A DNA stretch of 64,000 nucleotides from Bifidobacterium canis (GCF_009727065.1 NZ_WNLP01000002.1:62001-126000), one strand, 5' to 3'. Counted from the stretch's first letter, positions 1 through 10,238 are shown. Notes: a model not told the origin generated them from the letters alone. Made by a program: numbers and translations.

Positions 1-482
1 ACCAGAACCATACGCGTGTGCCCAATGATGTGCTCGACCTGATTGCCGAACGGTTCACCGACAACATTCGTGAGCTTGAGGGTGCGCTCAAGCGTGTTAT
101 CGCCATGGCGTCGTTGACGCATCAGCCGGTGACGCGTTCGCTCACCGAGCGTGCGTTGCAGGACTTCTTCACGACGGAAGTGGAGATCAAGCCGACCGAC
201 ATCATCGCCAGGGTCGCCAAGTATTTCCACCTGACCTTCGACGACCTGGTTGGCCCTGCCCGCCCAAGGAATGTGACGCTGGCGAGGCAGATCGCCATGT
301 ATCTGACAAGGGATATGACCAGTATGAGTCTGGTCAACATAGGCCAGATCTTCGGAGGCCGTGACCACACGACGGTGATGCATGCGTGTAAGCACATCAA
401 CGACGAAATGCAGGAGAAGCAGGAGATCTACAACTACGTCAACGAGCTAACCGCCGAGCTCAAGCAGCACATCAACGACTAG
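1..482 (+). CDS. dnaA: Chromosomal replication initiator DnaA, C-terminal part (5' truncated by window)
   Basis: The frame is open from base 3 to the TAG at 480-482, so this is the 3' end of a gene that begins before the window; the internal GTG at 18 is not the real start. The product carries the last part of the AAA+ lid (VPNDVLDLIAERF, NIRELEGAL) and the complete domain IV, the helix-turn-helix that binds DnaA boxes. The DnaA signature GGRDHTTVMHACKHI lies near the end. DnaA binds the boxes in the following intergenic region, melts the origin and loads the replicative helicase. Its place directly before oriC and dnaN is the usual bacterial arrangement. Identification is certain. Confidence 0.98.
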   Translation, partial: QNHTRVPNDVLDLIAERFTDNIRELEGALKRVIAMASLTHQPVTRSLTERALQDFFTTEVEIKPTDIIARVAKYFHLTFDDLVGPARPRNVTLARQIAMYLTRDMTSMSLVNIGQIFGGRDHTTVMHACKHINDEMQEKQEIYNYVNELTAELKQHIND

Positions 483-528
483 CCCTCCCCTTCACGCCGA
501 TTTTGCGCCGATTAGGGGTCCTTTACCC

Positions 529-630
529 GTGTGGGTGGCGGCGCGCGGAGACCTGTGCTGAGGAATGTGCGCGCGCGAAGCTCGCGACACCCCTGACGAA
601 GCGCGGGTCTCCGCGCGCCGCCACCCACAC
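529..630. repeat. Perfect 25-bp inverted repeat between dnaA and oriC
   Basis: Bases 529-553 and 606-630 are perfect reverse complements (25 of 25), separated by 52 bp. As RNA the stem could extend inward about six more pairs with G-U wobbles. The spacer holds a smaller hairpin (CGCGA AGC TCGCG). No T-tract follows, so it is not a classical intrinsic terminator, although it may terminate or protect dnaA mRNA. Two overlapping reading frames cross it but have no ribosome binding site and look spurious. Confidence 0.85.
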
Positions 631-779
631 AGCCCAGTCACACTACGTCGGCAGAAAATCAAAAATATCTGCGCGCCACGCGAAACAACCATGCAATCCA
701 TGCGCCAAGTCATGCGTCCCCAATATCGTGGGAAAAGCCCGAAAATTCAACGAACATAGCAATGTGCGGCGTGAAAATA

Positions 780-1065
780 ACTTATCCACATGGTTATCCA
801 CATTTGTGGGCATCGCCGGTGGATTGCATGTGAGAAACGCCGAAACCCGCTGTGGATAAGGCTTTACGAGATGTGGATAACTTTTGGGAGGTTTGACGGC
901 TGTGGAAAACTCGCCTAGTTATGCACACGAGATTCAGAAGTTATCCACATAGTTCGATTGTGGATAACTTGCGCGGTTTCAACACTTTCCACAGTTATCC
1001 ACAACATCCACCGCGCTTATTATTACTACTTACTTACTTTTCTTATAAAGCTGATAACAGCAATA
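780..1065. other. oriC: Replication origin oriC (DnaA-box cluster and AT-rich unwinding region)
   Basis: Eight 9-mers match TTATNCACA. Forward boxes are at 782-790, 794-802, 919-927 (TTATGCACA), 941-949 and 995-1003. Reverse boxes (TGTGGATAA) are at 851-859, 872-880 and 959-967. Immediately after the last box, bases 1015-1060 are AT-rich with TTA/CTA/CTT triplets and are the likely DNA-unwinding element. The location between dnaA and dnaN is the common origin position in actinobacteria. The 483-780 part of the gap holds the 25-bp inverted repeat and no convincing gene. Confidence 0.93.
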
Positions 1066-1168
1066 ACTCGGGAAAGCAAAAACATTAAGCACAGCTCGAT
1101 CTACGAACCCGCTAGAATAAACAATCAGCACATAGCACGAAATCAAGCATCAAGAGCAAGGAACAGCA

Positions 1169-2293
1169 ATGAAAGTTGAAGTCAACACCGCTGCATTCGC
1201 AGATGCAGTAGCTTGGACCACTAGCGTGATCGACGCTCGTCCGGCAAATCCTATTCTCGCGGGTGTGAAATTGGAAGCTCAGGATGGCACGATGCAGCTT
1301 TCGGTGTTCACCTATGAGATTTCTGCGCGAGATCACGTTGAGGCAGGTATTGATGAGGCTGGAACCGTTGTGGTGCTTGGCAAACTGCTTGCTGACATCA
1401 GCAAATCGCTGCCTGCTGAGAAAACGTATCTGGACGCCAACGAGACGACGATGACGATCACTTCCGGTGCTGCGAGCTTCACGCTGCAACTGATGCCGGA
1501 GAGTGAATACCCGGATTTGCCGGAACTGCCGCAGCAGCTCGGCCAGGTGGACGCGCAGACGTTCATGCAGACGGTGAATCAGGCTGCCATTGCGGTGGCT
1601 CGCGATGAGAATCGCCCGGTTCTGACCGGCGTGCACATGCGTTTCAACGGCGATGAGGTGACGCTGAGCTCTACTGATCGCTTCCGTTTGGCGCGTGCGA
1701 GCTTCCACTGGACTTCGCAGGATGAGCAGCTGGAAACCACTGCGTTGGTGCGTGGCGCGTATTTGACGAAGATCGCCCGTTCGATGGATGAACGCGAGAA
1801 CGTCACGATTTATTTGGACGCCGAGAATCCTTCGCTCATCGGCATTGAGAACGCCGGCCGCGTTTCCACGGTGCAGCTGATCGATGGCGAGTTCCCGTCT
1901 GTTGACCGCCTGTATGCGGACTCCTACCCGATTCAGGCCGTCATCAACAAAACCGATTTGCTCGAAGCCGCCAAGCGCGTGTCGCTGGTCGCCGAGCGCA
2001 ACGCCCCGATTCGCATGGTGTTCACTGAGCAACAGGTGCTGCTCACCGCTGGCGGTATTGACGAGGCTTCGGCGAAGCAGACGCTCCCTGTCGATCTCGA
2101 TGGCGAAGACATCACGGTGGCATTCAATCCGGCGTATCTGCGTGACGGTTTGAGCGTGATCACCGAGCCATACATTCGCATGAAGATGACGACCGCGGTG
2201 AAGCCGGTGGAATTCAACGGCCAGCAGGAGCAGGATTCCGAGGAGTCGATGAACTACCGTTACCTGCTCGTGCCGATGCGTTTCAACGTCTGA
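1169..2293 (+). CDS. dnaN: DNA polymerase III beta sliding clamp
   Basis: A 374-residue protein with the usual length and three-domain layout of the beta clamp, beginning MKVEVNTAAFADAVAW and ending in MNYRYLLVPMRFNV; a C-terminal YLLVPMR-type tail is typical of the family. The clamp encircles DNA and tethers polymerase III, and is also used by repair polymerases and DnaA regulators. The ATG at 1169 is preceded by an AAGGA ribosome binding site. It follows oriC and precedes recF, the expected order. Confidence 0.97.
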   Translation: MKVEVNTAAFADAVAWTTSVIDARPANPILAGVKLEAQDGTMQLSVFTYEISARDHVEAGIDEAGTVVVLGKLLADISKSLPAEKTYLDANETTMTITSGAASFTLQLMPESEYPDLPELPQQLGQVDAQTFMQTVNQAAIAVARDENRPVLTGVHMRFNGDEVTLSSTDRFRLARASFHWTSQDEQLETTALVRGAYLTKIARSMDERENVTIYLDAENPSLIGIENAGRVSTVQLIDGEFPSVDRLYADSYPIQAVINKTDLLEAAKRVSLVAERNAPIRMVFTEQQVLLTAGGIDEASAKQTLPVDLDGEDITVAFNPAYLRDGLSVITEPYIRMKMTTAVKPVEFNGQQEQDSEESMNYRYLLVPMRFNV

Positions 2294-2359
2294 TCGTACG
2301 AAGTTCACCAATTTACGAATACTGATACTGCATACTGCGAGTGAGGGGAGCGGAGTGAC

Positions 2360-3561
2360 ATGATAACCGTCAGCAGACTGGTTCTCGACCACTTCCGCTC
2401 CTGGACTCACTGCATGTTCGACTTCACACCTGGCGTCAATATTCTGCAGGGTGCGAATGGGCTCGGCAAGACGAATATCGTCGAGGCGCTGGAAGTGCTG
2501 TCGACTGGCTCGTCTCACCGTGCCTCGTCTTCGCTCCCGCTTGTGCAACGCGGTTTTCAAACGGCGACTATTCGCGCAAATATAGAAGAACAAAAGTCAA
2601 ATAATGAAGATTCGACAACAACTTTTGAGTTGACAATTCGTGCCAGGGGAGCGAATCGAGCGCGTATCAACGGCGGCGCCAGCATCTATATGCGCGATAT
2701 AATCGGAAAAATTCCTTTTATTGCGTTCACTCCTGACGACCAACGACTGGTGTGGGGAGATCCTGCCGTACGCAGGCACTTCATCGACCAGACTGCGGCG
2801 GTGCTGGTGCGCGGATATGCGCAACGGTTGCAGCAGTTCACCCATATCGCCAAGCAACGCGCTGCGCTGTTGAAACAGCTGGGTTCGCAAGATGGTGACG
2901 TGCAACGCGACGCTGCGCTGAGTGGACTGGAGATTTGGACGGGGCAGTTCATTGACATCGGATCGCAGATCACTAGAGACCGCAATCATATGATCGAACT
3001 GCTCAATACTTTTTCGGTTCGATCGTCCGTGAATTGAGTGATGACGCTGAAGAAGCTCGGCTGGTGTATGAGCCGTCGTTCGACGAGCTGCTGACGATGG
3101 CATCCAATGACGAGGCGTATGCGGCGATCAGCGCGCATTTCCAACGCATCTACCCAGGTGAGGTGGCGCGTGGAGTCAATCTGATCGGCCCGCAACGCGA
3201 CGATGTGTCGATCGAACTCAACGGCATGCCCGCACGCGAATACTCGTCGAACGGCGAGAGCTGGACGCTGGCGCTTGCCATGAAAATGGCGGTGTATCGC
3301 CTGCTTGAGCAGGAGCATGGCGAACGGCCGATCGTCGTGCTCGACGATGTGTTCGCGCAGCTCGACCCGACGCGTCGCGCGAAGATCATGGAGTTCGCAG
3401 CCAAGCAGGATCAAGTGCTGATAACCGCCGCCGCGCAATCCGATGTACCGCAATTCGCTGATGCGAATGTGATCGACGTGGCTCATGTGGCTGCGCAATC
3501 CGACGATGATCCGTTGCTTAAGCAAGCTGCGCAAGCCGCGAAACGGGGGAGCGCGGCATGA
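2360..3561 (+). CDS. recF: DNA repair protein RecF (frameshifted in this sequence at a T-run)
   Basis: RecF is an SMC-like ATPase that helps load RecA at gaps. The first part (2360-3037) carries Walker A GANGLGKT at residues 31-38. The second part carries the Walker B segment IVVLDDVFAQLD. As given, the frame ends at TGA 3035-3037. Adding one T to the five-T run at 3010-3014 gives LLNTFFGSIVRELSDD and joins both parts into about 401 residues, the normal RecF length. I infer a sequencing error, because the same kind of break recurs across the window. The stop overlaps the ATG of the next gene (ATGA), indicating translational coupling. Confidence 0.93.
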
Positions 3562-4061
3562 GTGACGCACCGATCGTAGAGCAGCTCAAACTCAACGAGC
3601 AGACATTGCCAGCGGAAGAGTTCGAAAGAATTTCCGCCCGATCAGGACTTATTGCGGAACGTCGAATCAAACGCGAGGAAGCGCTCGAGAACTTCGGCAA
3701 ACCGGGGCGCGATGAAGTGAAACTCGGCTCGGTGTTCACCGCCGTTGCGAAACAGGCTGGCTGGGTTCCGCACATGAAGCTCGCCACGCTGCGCAACGAC
3801 TGGGCGTCGATCGTCGGAGACGTGATCGCGCGCAACACCACAGTCGGCTCGCTCTCGAACGGAGTGCTCACGATTCATGCGAAATCACCGTCGTGGACGA
3901 CGCAACTCACGTTCCTGATACCGGAGCTGCAGAAAACGATACGAGAAAAACTCGATGGGCTCGATATTCGCGAGATTCGAGTCACCGGACCGCAGGCGCA
4001 CGGTCCTGCCACGCGGAAGAAGCAATACGTGCGCCAGAACATGCACTATCGCGCACGCTGA
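3558..4061 (+). CDS. DUF721 / DciA-family protein
   Basis: A 167-residue protein of the DUF721 family, the family of DciA, which assists loading of the replicative helicase DnaB in most bacteria. The core with LATLRNDWASIVGDVIARNT and VLTIHAKSPSWTTQLTFLIPELQKTI matches the KH-like domain of the family. It overlaps the end of recF by four bases (ATGA), as in many actinobacteria where this gene sits between recF and gyrB. Role in helicase loading is taken from the family, not shown here. An AT-rich stretch at 4064-4110 follows it. Confidence 0.88.
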   Translation: MSDAPIVEQLKLNEQTLPAEEFERISARSGLIAERRIKREEALENFGKPGRDEVKLGSVFTAVAKQAGWVPHMKLATLRNDWASIVGDVIARNTTVGSLSNGVLTIHAKSPSWTTQLTFLIPELQKTIREKLDGLDIREIRVTGPQAHGPATRKKQYVRQNMHYRAR

Positions 4062-4241
4062 ACAAAAATAATATAAATTATTATATAAATATAAATGAAT
4101 AATTAATATTTGCGAGCATGGTCTCTCAGCGAGCTTTCAGAGAATTTGATGGCACGGTTTCGCTGGTTTGCAGTCTCCTCACGACTTCGCGCGGTCTACT
4201 TGAGCCTAACAAGTTGACCACTCTTTACGCAAGGAGGAGCG

Positions 4242-4382
4242 ATGAGCCAGCCGGCACAACATCCGCGCACTGCGGGGCCGCGCGTACAACCGCTTATCGT
4301 AAGCGCCGCAGTGATCTCACTCGTTTTGGGTTTCGACTACGACAGCGAATTCGACACGAAGACCACGTGGACGATGGCATGA
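4242..4382 (+). CDS. Possible small protein, 46 aa, with strong ribosome binding site
   Basis: An ATG at 4242 follows a strong AAGGAGGA at 4231-4238. The 46-residue product begins MSQPAQHPRTAGPRVQPLIV, has one short hydrophobic stretch (LIVSAAVISLVLGF) and ends in a charged tail (DYDSEFDTKT). I do not recognise it. It could be a real small membrane protein, or the start of a larger membrane protein that was truncated. The Shine-Dalgarno is the best support; the length is the main doubt. Confidence 0.4.
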   Translation: MSQPAQHPRTAGPRVQPLIVSAAVISLVLGFDYDSEFDTKTTWTMA

Positions 4383-4486
4383 CGCGGGCTGACAGGGGCT
4401 GACAAGCCGCTTTGCACAACGGTTTCTCTCTCTCCCCCCAGCACCCAAGATCACCGAATAATAGCAATACTTTGAAAGGAACACCC

Positions 4487-5011
4487 ATGAGCAACCCATT
4501 CGGCAACAACAACGGCACCAACAACACCGATTCCGAACACACCACATTCACTCCAACGAACGCTTCGGCGAATACGTCGTCGCAGACGACCCCGATCGAA
4601 CCGCTGAACGTGCAGATGAACACTGCGCCTGCTTCCTCCTCCGCCTCGGCTGTGGCGGCTCCGAAGAAGGGACTCGGCGGCAAAACGATAACGCTTCTGG
4701 TAGGCGTCACACTGCTGTGCGGCGTGGTCGGCGGCGTCGGAGGCGGATTGGTCTACACGTCTGTGGCAGGCAACAAGACCTCGACCTCGCAGCAGATGCA
4801 GATGCCCGGTGGCGGCATGCCTGGCGGCGGTCAGGGAGGTCAAGGTGGCACCAGCCAGAACGGGCAGGGTGGCATGCCTGGCGGTCAGAGCGGAAACAGC
4901 AACGGCCAGAGCGATTCGCAAGGCGATAGCCAGAGCAACGGCAATTCGAACAGCAATTCCAGCTCAAACTCGTCGAGCTTCGATTCGTCGAGTTCAACGT
5001 CGAATTCCTGA
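4487..5011 (+). CDS. Predicted single-pass membrane protein with Gly/Ser/Asn-rich extracellular tail
   Basis: The ATG at 4487 (MSNPFGNNNG) has a GAAAGGA site at 4474-4480, so I prefer it to the in-frame start at 4412, which has none. The 174-residue product has a polar Asn/Thr-rich N-terminus, one transmembrane helix (KTITLLVGVTLLCGVVGGVGGG) near residues 65-87, then a low-complexity tail of GGMPGGGQGGQGG-type repeats and a run of Ser/Asn. No enzymatic domain is visible. The tail resembles flexible surface linkers. A strong terminator lies between it and gyrB. Function unknown. Confidence 0.75.
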   Translation: MSNPFGNNNGTNNTDSEHTTFTPTNASANTSSQTTPIEPLNVQMNTAPASSSASAVAAPKKGLGGKTITLLVGVTLLCGVVGGVGGGLVYTSVAGNKTSTSQQMQMPGGGMPGGGQGGQGGTSQNGQGGMPGGQSGNSNGQSDSQGDSQSNGNSNSNSSSNSSSFDSSSSTSNS

Positions 5012-5083
5012 CCTGCATAGTTGAGACTTCGGGCGGCCGATATTCCCCATCCTGACCTTACCTACTCGCGGCCGCTCGACCCG

Positions 5084-5141
5084 GTTGGCCTCTTGGAACG
5101 CGTTTTCCAGAATGCGCGCGTTCCAAGAGGCCAACTTTTTT
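5084..5141 (+). terminator. Strong rho-independent terminator upstream of gyrB
   Basis: Bases 5084-5102 and 5117-5135 are perfect 19-bp reverse complements with a 14-nt loop, followed by six T at 5136-5141. This separates the transcript of the 4487-5011 gene from gyrB. Confidence 0.95.
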
Positions 5142-5236
5142 GTGTATGAAGAACGCTGAAAAAAGGGAAAATACGCTGTAAGGGCGCTACGCTTTCACGT
5201 CCCCACGCATGAGTAGAATATTTAACAGAGTAGTTG

Positions 5237-5258
5237 AACGCCCACAAGGGCGTTTTAT
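5237..5258 (+). terminator. Short hairpin with T-tract in the gyrB leader
   Basis: AACGCCC (5237-5243) and GGGCGTT (5248-5254) pair around an ACAA loop and are followed by TTATT. It lies about 70 bp before the gyrB start, so it may be a weak terminator or attenuator in the leader. Confidence 0.5.
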
Positions 5259-5323
5259 TCGTGTTATAGGGCATATCGCTTTGTAGCGAACCCTTCAAAC
5301 GAACTTCACAGAAAGGAATCTCT

Positions 5324-7417
5324 GTGGCAGATCAACCATCTGATTCCATGCCGGAATCGTCGGCATCGATCGATCCCAGCACGCAGAACAACGCCGATGA
5401 CGCGCAGCTGGACGACACCCTGTCTCCTGAGCACTACGACGCCAGCGACCTCAAAGTGCTCGAAGGCCTTGAGGCGGTGCGCATCCGACCGGGCATGTAC
5501 ATCGGTTCCACCGGCCCGCGAGGCTTGCACCACCTGGTGTATGAGATCGTCGACAACTCCGTTGACGAGGCTCTGGCAGGATACGCCACGCACATCGAAG
5601 TGACGATTCTGCCCGACAACGGCATTCGCGTCGTCGACGATGGCCGAGGCATTCCGGTCGACGAAGTGCCGGGCGAAGGCATTTCCGGCGTTGAAACGGT
5701 TATGACGAAGCTGCACGCAGGCGGCAAATTCGGTGGCGGCGGCTACGCGGTCTCCGGCGGCTTGCACGGCGTGGGCATCTCCGTGGTGAACGCGCTCTCC
5801 ACGCGCGTTGATGTGGAAGTGCGTCGTCAGGGCTATTACTGGACGCAGACCTACATCGATCAGCATCCGACCGCCCCGTTGAAGAAGGGCCGCGCTATGG
5901 ATCCGGGTGAATCGACCGGCACGTCGGTCACGTTCTGGGCCGATCCGAAGATCTTCGAAACCACGATCTACGATTTCGAGACCCTGCGCAGCCGTTTCCA
6001 GCAGATGGCGTTCCTGAACAAGGGCTTGAAGATCACGCTCACCGATCTTCGTCAGGTGGACGAGGCTCGCGACGAGGTGGCCGGCGACGGCGACAACGCT
6101 GTTGAAGAGATGCACCAGACCGTCACCTACCAATACAAGAACGGCATCAAGGATTACGTGGCGTTTCTGGTGAAGTCGCGCAACACGACGCCGATCGAGC
6201 CTGATGTGATCGACATCGAATCCGAAGACCTGAACTTGGGCATCTCCGCTGAAATCGCGATGCAGTGGACGACCGCATATTCCGAGTCTGTGCACACCTT
6301 TGCAAACACGATTTCGACGACCGAGGGCGGCACTCACGAAGAGGGCTTCCGTGCCGCGTTGACGAGCATGATCAACCGTTACGCTCGCGACAAGAACATC
6401 TTGAAAGACAAAGATGACAACCTCTCCGGTGACGACGTGCGCGAAGGCTTGACCGCCGTCATCTCGGTGAAGCTCACGAATCCGCAGTTCGAAGGCCAGA
6501 CGAAGACGAAGCTCGGCAATTCCGAGGCGAAGACCTTCGTGCAGCGCGTGATGAACGAGAAGCTCAGCGATTGGCTCGACTCGCATCCGACCGAGGCGAA
6601 GAACATCATTCAGAAGGCGATGGAGGCTTCGCGCGCACGTCTCGCAGCGAAGAAAGCCCGCGAGAACACGCGCCGCAAGTCGATTTTCGAATCCGCTGGC
6701 ATGCCCGACAAGCTCAAGGATTGCCAGTCGAACGATCCGAGTGAGTGCGAGCTGTTCATCGTCGAGGGTGATTCCGCAGGCGGCTCCGCCATTCAGGGGC
6801 GCAACCCGCTTACGCAGGCGATTCTGCCGTTGCGCGGCAAGATTCTGAACACCGAGCGCGCGAGCCTGGACCGCATGCTGAAGTCCGACACGATCGAATC
6901 GCTTATCACCGCCATCGGCGGCGGCTACGGCGAAGACTTCGACATCGACAAGGTGCGCTACCACAAGGTCATCATCATGGCGGATGCCGATGTTGACGGC
7001 GCCCACATTGCCACGCTGAACCTGACGCTGTTCTTCCGCTACATGCGCCCGATGATCACCGCCGGCTTCGTGTATGTGGCTATGCCGCCGCTGTACCGAC
7101 TCAAGTGGACGAAGGGTCCGCACGATTTCGTCTACACCGACGCCGAGCGCGACCGCGTGCTCGCTGAAGGCAAGGCGAAGGGGCGTCAGCTGCCAAAGGG
7201 CGAAGGTATCCAGCGCTACAAGGGCTTGGGCGAGATGAGCTATCAGGAGCTGTGGGAGACCACGATGGACCCTGATCACCGCATCTTGAAGCAAGTGCAC
7301 ATCGAAGACGCATTGCAGGCAGACGAGACGTTCTCGATGCTGATGGGCGACGAAGTTGAGCCGCGCCGCCTGTTCATTCAGCGCAACGCTCACAACGCTC
7401 GCTGGATCGACGCCTGA
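5324..7417 (+). CDS. gyrB: DNA gyrase subunit B
   Basis: A 697-residue GyrB. It has the GHKL ATPase motifs (EIVDNSVDEALAGYA, then GGLHGVGISVVNALS), the transducer domain, and the TOPRIM domain (EGDSAGGSA and DADVDGAHI). Gyrase introduces negative supercoils using ATP. The GTG start at 5324 follows AGAAAGGA at 5310-5317. The acidic, Ser/Asp-rich first 40 residues precede the conserved core that begins near YDASDLKVLEGLEAVR. gyrA follows 55 bp downstream. Confidence 0.98.
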   Translation: MADQPSDSMPESSASIDPSTQNNADDAQLDDTLSPEHYDASDLKVLEGLEAVRIRPGMYIGSTGPRGLHHLVYEIVDNSVDEALAGYATHIEVTILPDNGIRVVDDGRGIPVDEVPGEGISGVETVMTKLHAGGKFGGGGYAVSGGLHGVGISVVNALSTRVDVEVRRQGYYWTQTYIDQHPTAPLKKGRAMDPGESTGTSVTFWADPKIFETTIYDFETLRSRFQQMAFLNKGLKITLTDLRQVDEARDEVAGDGDNAVEEMHQTVTYQYKNGIKDYVAFLVKSRNTTPIEPDVIDIESEDLNLGISAEIAMQWTTAYSESVHTFANTISTTEGGTHEEGFRAALTSMINRYARDKNILKDKDDNLSGDDVREGLTAVISVKLTNPQFEGQTKTKLGNSEAKTFVQRVMNEKLSDWLDSHPTEAKNIIQKAMEASRARLAAKKARENTRRKSIFESAGMPDKLKDCQSNDPSECELFIVEGDSAGGSAIQGRNPLTQAILPLRGKILNTERASLDRMLKSDTIESLITAIGGGYGEDFDIDKVRYHKVIIMADADVDGAHIATLNLTLFFRYMRPMITAGFVYVAMPPLYRLKWTKGPHDFVYTDAERDRVLAEGKAKGRQLPKGEGIQRYKGLGEMSYQELWETTMDPDHRILKQVHIEDALQADETFSMLMGDEVEPRRLFIQRNAHNARWIDA

Positions 7418-7472
7418 GTTCACGCGCGTATTCGTATTCGAAGAATTTGATTTTTAAGGTAAAGGATTTCAA

Positions 7473-10238
7473 GTGGCAGACGAACAGAACACTGGCACTG
7501 ATGACGAGCAGAACGTGCCCGACGGCTCGATGGAACCGTTGAGCCCGCAGGAGGCCGATCAAACCGATTACGGCCTGCTGAGCGGCCAGCGCGTGCAGCC
7601 GATCGACTTGCAAGACGAAATGCGTCAATCGTATTTGTCGTACGCACTCTCGGTGATCGTTGAGCGCGCGTTGCCTGACGTGCGCGATGGCATGAAGCCG
7701 GTGCATCGTCGCGTGGTCTACGCGATGTATGACGGCGGCTACCGCCCGGATCGTGGTTACAACAAGTGCTCGCGCGTGGTCGGCGACGTCATGGGTAAAT
7801 ACCACCCGCACGGCGATTCCGCCATCTACGACACTTTGGTGCGTATGGCGCAGAGCTGGTCGATGCGCTACATGCTCGTCGACGGTCAGGGCAACTTCGG
7901 CTCTCCGGGCGACGACCCGGCCGCTGCAATGCGTTACACCGAATGCCGTATGGCTCCGCTCGCCATGGAGATGGTGCGCGACATCGACAAAGACACCGTT
8001 GACTTCGTGCCGAACTACGACGGCAAGACGCAGGAGCCGACCGTGCTGCCTGCTCGCTTCCCGAACCTGCTCGTCAACGGTTCCTCCGGCATCGCCGTCG
8101 GCATGGCCACGAACATTCCTCCGCACAACATGCGCGAGGTGGCCGATGGCGTGCATTGGGCGCTTGACCACCCAGATGCCAGCCGTGAAGAGCTGCTCGA
8201 CGCACTGATCGAACGCATCAAGGGCCCTGACTTCCCAACCGGCGCGACGATTCTGGGTCACAAGGGCATCGAACAGGCCTACCGCACAGGTCGTGGCCTC
8301 ATCACGATGCGCGCCGTGGTCAACACCGAAGAGATCAAGGGGCGTATGTGCCTGGTCGTCACCGAGCTGCCGTATCAGGTGAACCCCGACCGCTTGGTCG
8401 CATCGATTCGTGAAGCCGTGCGTGACGGCAAGATCAACGGCATCGCCGACATGCGCGATGAAACCTCCGGTCGTACCGGCCAACGCCTGGTGCTCGTGCT
8501 CAAGCGCGACGCCGTGCCGAAGGTGGTGCTCAACAACCTCTACAAGCATTCGCAGCTGCAGCAGACCTTCGGCGCGAACATGCTCGCATTGGTCGATGGC
8601 GTGCCGCGCACGCTGAGCCTCGACGCGTTCATTCGCCATTGGGTCGCCCACCAGCTCGACGTTATCGCCCGCCGCACCGCCTACCTCAAGCGCGAGGCAG
8701 AGGAACGCGACCACATTCTGCAGGGCTATTTGAAGGCTCTCGACATGATCGACGAGGTCATTCACCTGATCCGTTCGTCGCAAACCGTTGAGATCGCTCG
8801 CACCGGCCTCATGGATTTGCTCGACGTCGACGGCATTCAGGCCGACGCGATTCTCGCGATGCAGCTTCGCCGACTGGCAGCCCTCGAACGTCAGAAGATT
8901 CTCGACGAGCACGACGAATTGATGCGCCGCATCGCCGACTACGCCGACATTCTGGCCAAGCCGGAACGCCAGCGCAAGATCGTCGGTGACGAACTCGACG
9001 AGATCGTGGCGAAGTACGGTGATGACCGTCGCACGAAGATCCTGCCGTTCTCCGGCGAGATGAACGTCGAAGACCTGATCGCCGAAGAGAACGTGGTTGT
9101 GACCGTCACGCACGCCGGCTTCATCAAGCGCACGAAGGCCGATGAATACCGCGCACAGCACCGCGGCGGCAAGGGCATCAAGGGTGCCAAGCTGCGCGAT
9201 GACGACGTGGTGGATCACTTCTTCCTGACGAGCACGCACAACTGGCTGCTGTTCTTCACGAACAAGGGCCGTGTGTATCGCCTCAAGGCATACGAGCTGC
9301 CGGAGGGGTCGCGCGACTCCAAGGGCCAGCATGTGGCGAATCTGCTGCAGTTCACGCCGGACGAGTCGATTCAGGCCGTGCTCTCGATTCCGAACTACGA
9401 GGTGGCCGACTACCTGGTGCTCGCCACCCGCTCCGGCAAGGTCAAGAAGACGCGCCTTTCCGAATACGATTCGCCTCGTCAGGGCGGCCTGATCGCCGTT
9501 CGCCTGATGCAAGACGAGTCGGGCGAAACCACCGACGAAGTGATCGGTGCGGCGCTGTGCAATGCCGATGACGACATCATTCTGGTGTCGAAGCTCGGCA
9601 TGAGCCTCAAGTTCCGTGCCGACGACGAGCAGCTGCGCCCAATGGGTCGCCAGACCGCAGGCGTGCAGGGCATGAAGTTCCGTGCCGAGGACGAACTGCT
9701 CGCCATGGATGTAATCTGGGGTGACGAGAGCAAGGATCTGCTCGTGGTGACGAACCAGGGCTTCGCCAAGCGCACTGCCTTGAGTGAATACCGCCTGCAG
9801 GGTCGTAACGGCTTCGGCGTGAAGGCCGTGCAGCTCACCGAGGAACGCGGCACGCTCGTCGGTGCAGTCGTCGTGACCGAAGAAGACCAGATCATGGCCA
9901 TCATGAAGTCCGGCAAGGTGATTCGCTCCAACGTCAGCGAAGTCAAGCTCACCGGCCGCACCACGCAGGGAGTCACGCTTGCCAAGCCGGATGCCGGCGA
10001 TGAGATCATCTCGATCGCGCGCAATGCCGAAACCGAAGACGAGGCAGACGGTGAGACCACCGTCACCGAGTCTTCCGCAGGTTCCACCGAAACCCAGCCA
10101 GCCGAAGGCCAGCCGGTGTTCGAGGAACGCAGCGAAGACGGCATGCCGGTGATCGAAGAGGAATCCGCCGCCATCGAGGAAACCCAGCAGGGTGACAACG
10201 GCGAAAGCGGCGAGAGTGCCGAAAACGACGAAGAATAA
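7473..10238 (+). CDS. gyrA: DNA gyrase subunit A
   Basis: A 921-residue GyrA starting at GTG 7473 after an AAAGGA site. The quinolone-resistance region [17 protein letters not shown] carries the usual Ser and Asp. The DNA-cleaving Tyr is in [10 protein letters not shown], residue 155. The C-terminal half is the DNA-wrapping beta-pinwheel, including a GyrA box-like HRGGKGIKG. After the pinwheel there is an acidic tail of about 65 residues rich in Glu, Thr and Ser, longer than in many gyrases and typical of high-GC actinobacteria. It forms a functional pair with gyrB upstream. Confidence 0.98.
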   Translation: MADEQNTGTDDEQNVPDGSMEPLSPQEADQTDYGLLSGQRVQPIDLQDEMRQSYLSYALSVIVERALPDVRDGMKPVHRRVVYAMYDGGYRPDRGYNKCSRVVGDVMGKYHPHGDSAIYDTLVRMAQSWSMRYMLVDGQGNFGSPGDDPAAAMRYTECRMAPLAMEMVRDIDKDTVDFVPNYDGKTQEPTVLPARFPNLLVNGSSGIAVGMATNIPPHNMREVADGVHWALDHPDASREELLDALIERIKGPDFPTGATILGHKGIEQAYRTGRGLITMRAVVNTEEIKGRMCLVVTELPYQVNPDRLVASIREAVRDGKINGIADMRDETSGRTGQRLVLVLKRDAVPKVVLNNLYKHSQLQQTFGANMLALVDGVPRTLSLDAFIRHWVAHQLDVIARRTAYLKREAEERDHILQGYLKALDMIDEVIHLIRSSQTVEIARTGLMDLLDVDGIQADAILAMQLRRLAALERQKILDEHDELMRRIADYADILAKPERQRKIVGDELDEIVAKYGDDRRTKILPFSGEMNVEDLIAEENVVVTVTHAGFIKRTKADEYRAQHRGGKGIKGAKLRDDDVVDHFFLTSTHNWLLFFTNKGRVYRLKAYELPEGSRDSKGQHVANLLQFTPDESIQAVLSIPNYEVADYLVLATRSGKVKKTRLSEYDSPRQGGLIAVRLMQDESGETTDEVIGAALCNADDDIILVSKLGMSLKFRADDEQLRPMGRQTAGVQGMKFRAEDELLAMDVIWGDESKDLLVVTNQGFAKRTALSEYRLQGRNGFGVKAVQLTEERGTLVGAVVVTEEDQIMAIMKSGKVIRSNVSEVKLTGRTTQGVTLAKPDAGDEIISIARNAETEDEADGETTVTESSAGSTETQPAEGQPVFEERSEDGMPVIEEESAAIEETQQGDNGESGESAENDEE

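Noticed and set aside
503..859. Open frames across the dnaA-oriC gap
   Set aside because: They are made by the GC-rich inverted repeat and cross DnaA boxes; no ribosome binding site or protein-like composition.
3010..3040. Programmed frameshift in recF
   Set aside because: No slippery heptamer with a downstream structure is evident, and the same one-base loss in runs occurs in many unrelated genes, so sequencing error is the simpler reading.
5306..10198. Long open frames antisense to gyrB and gyrA (over 700 codons each)
   Set aside because: They lie opposite certain genes in GC-rich DNA, have low-quality His/Arg/Val-rich products and no ribosome binding sites; they are shadows of the sense codon pattern.
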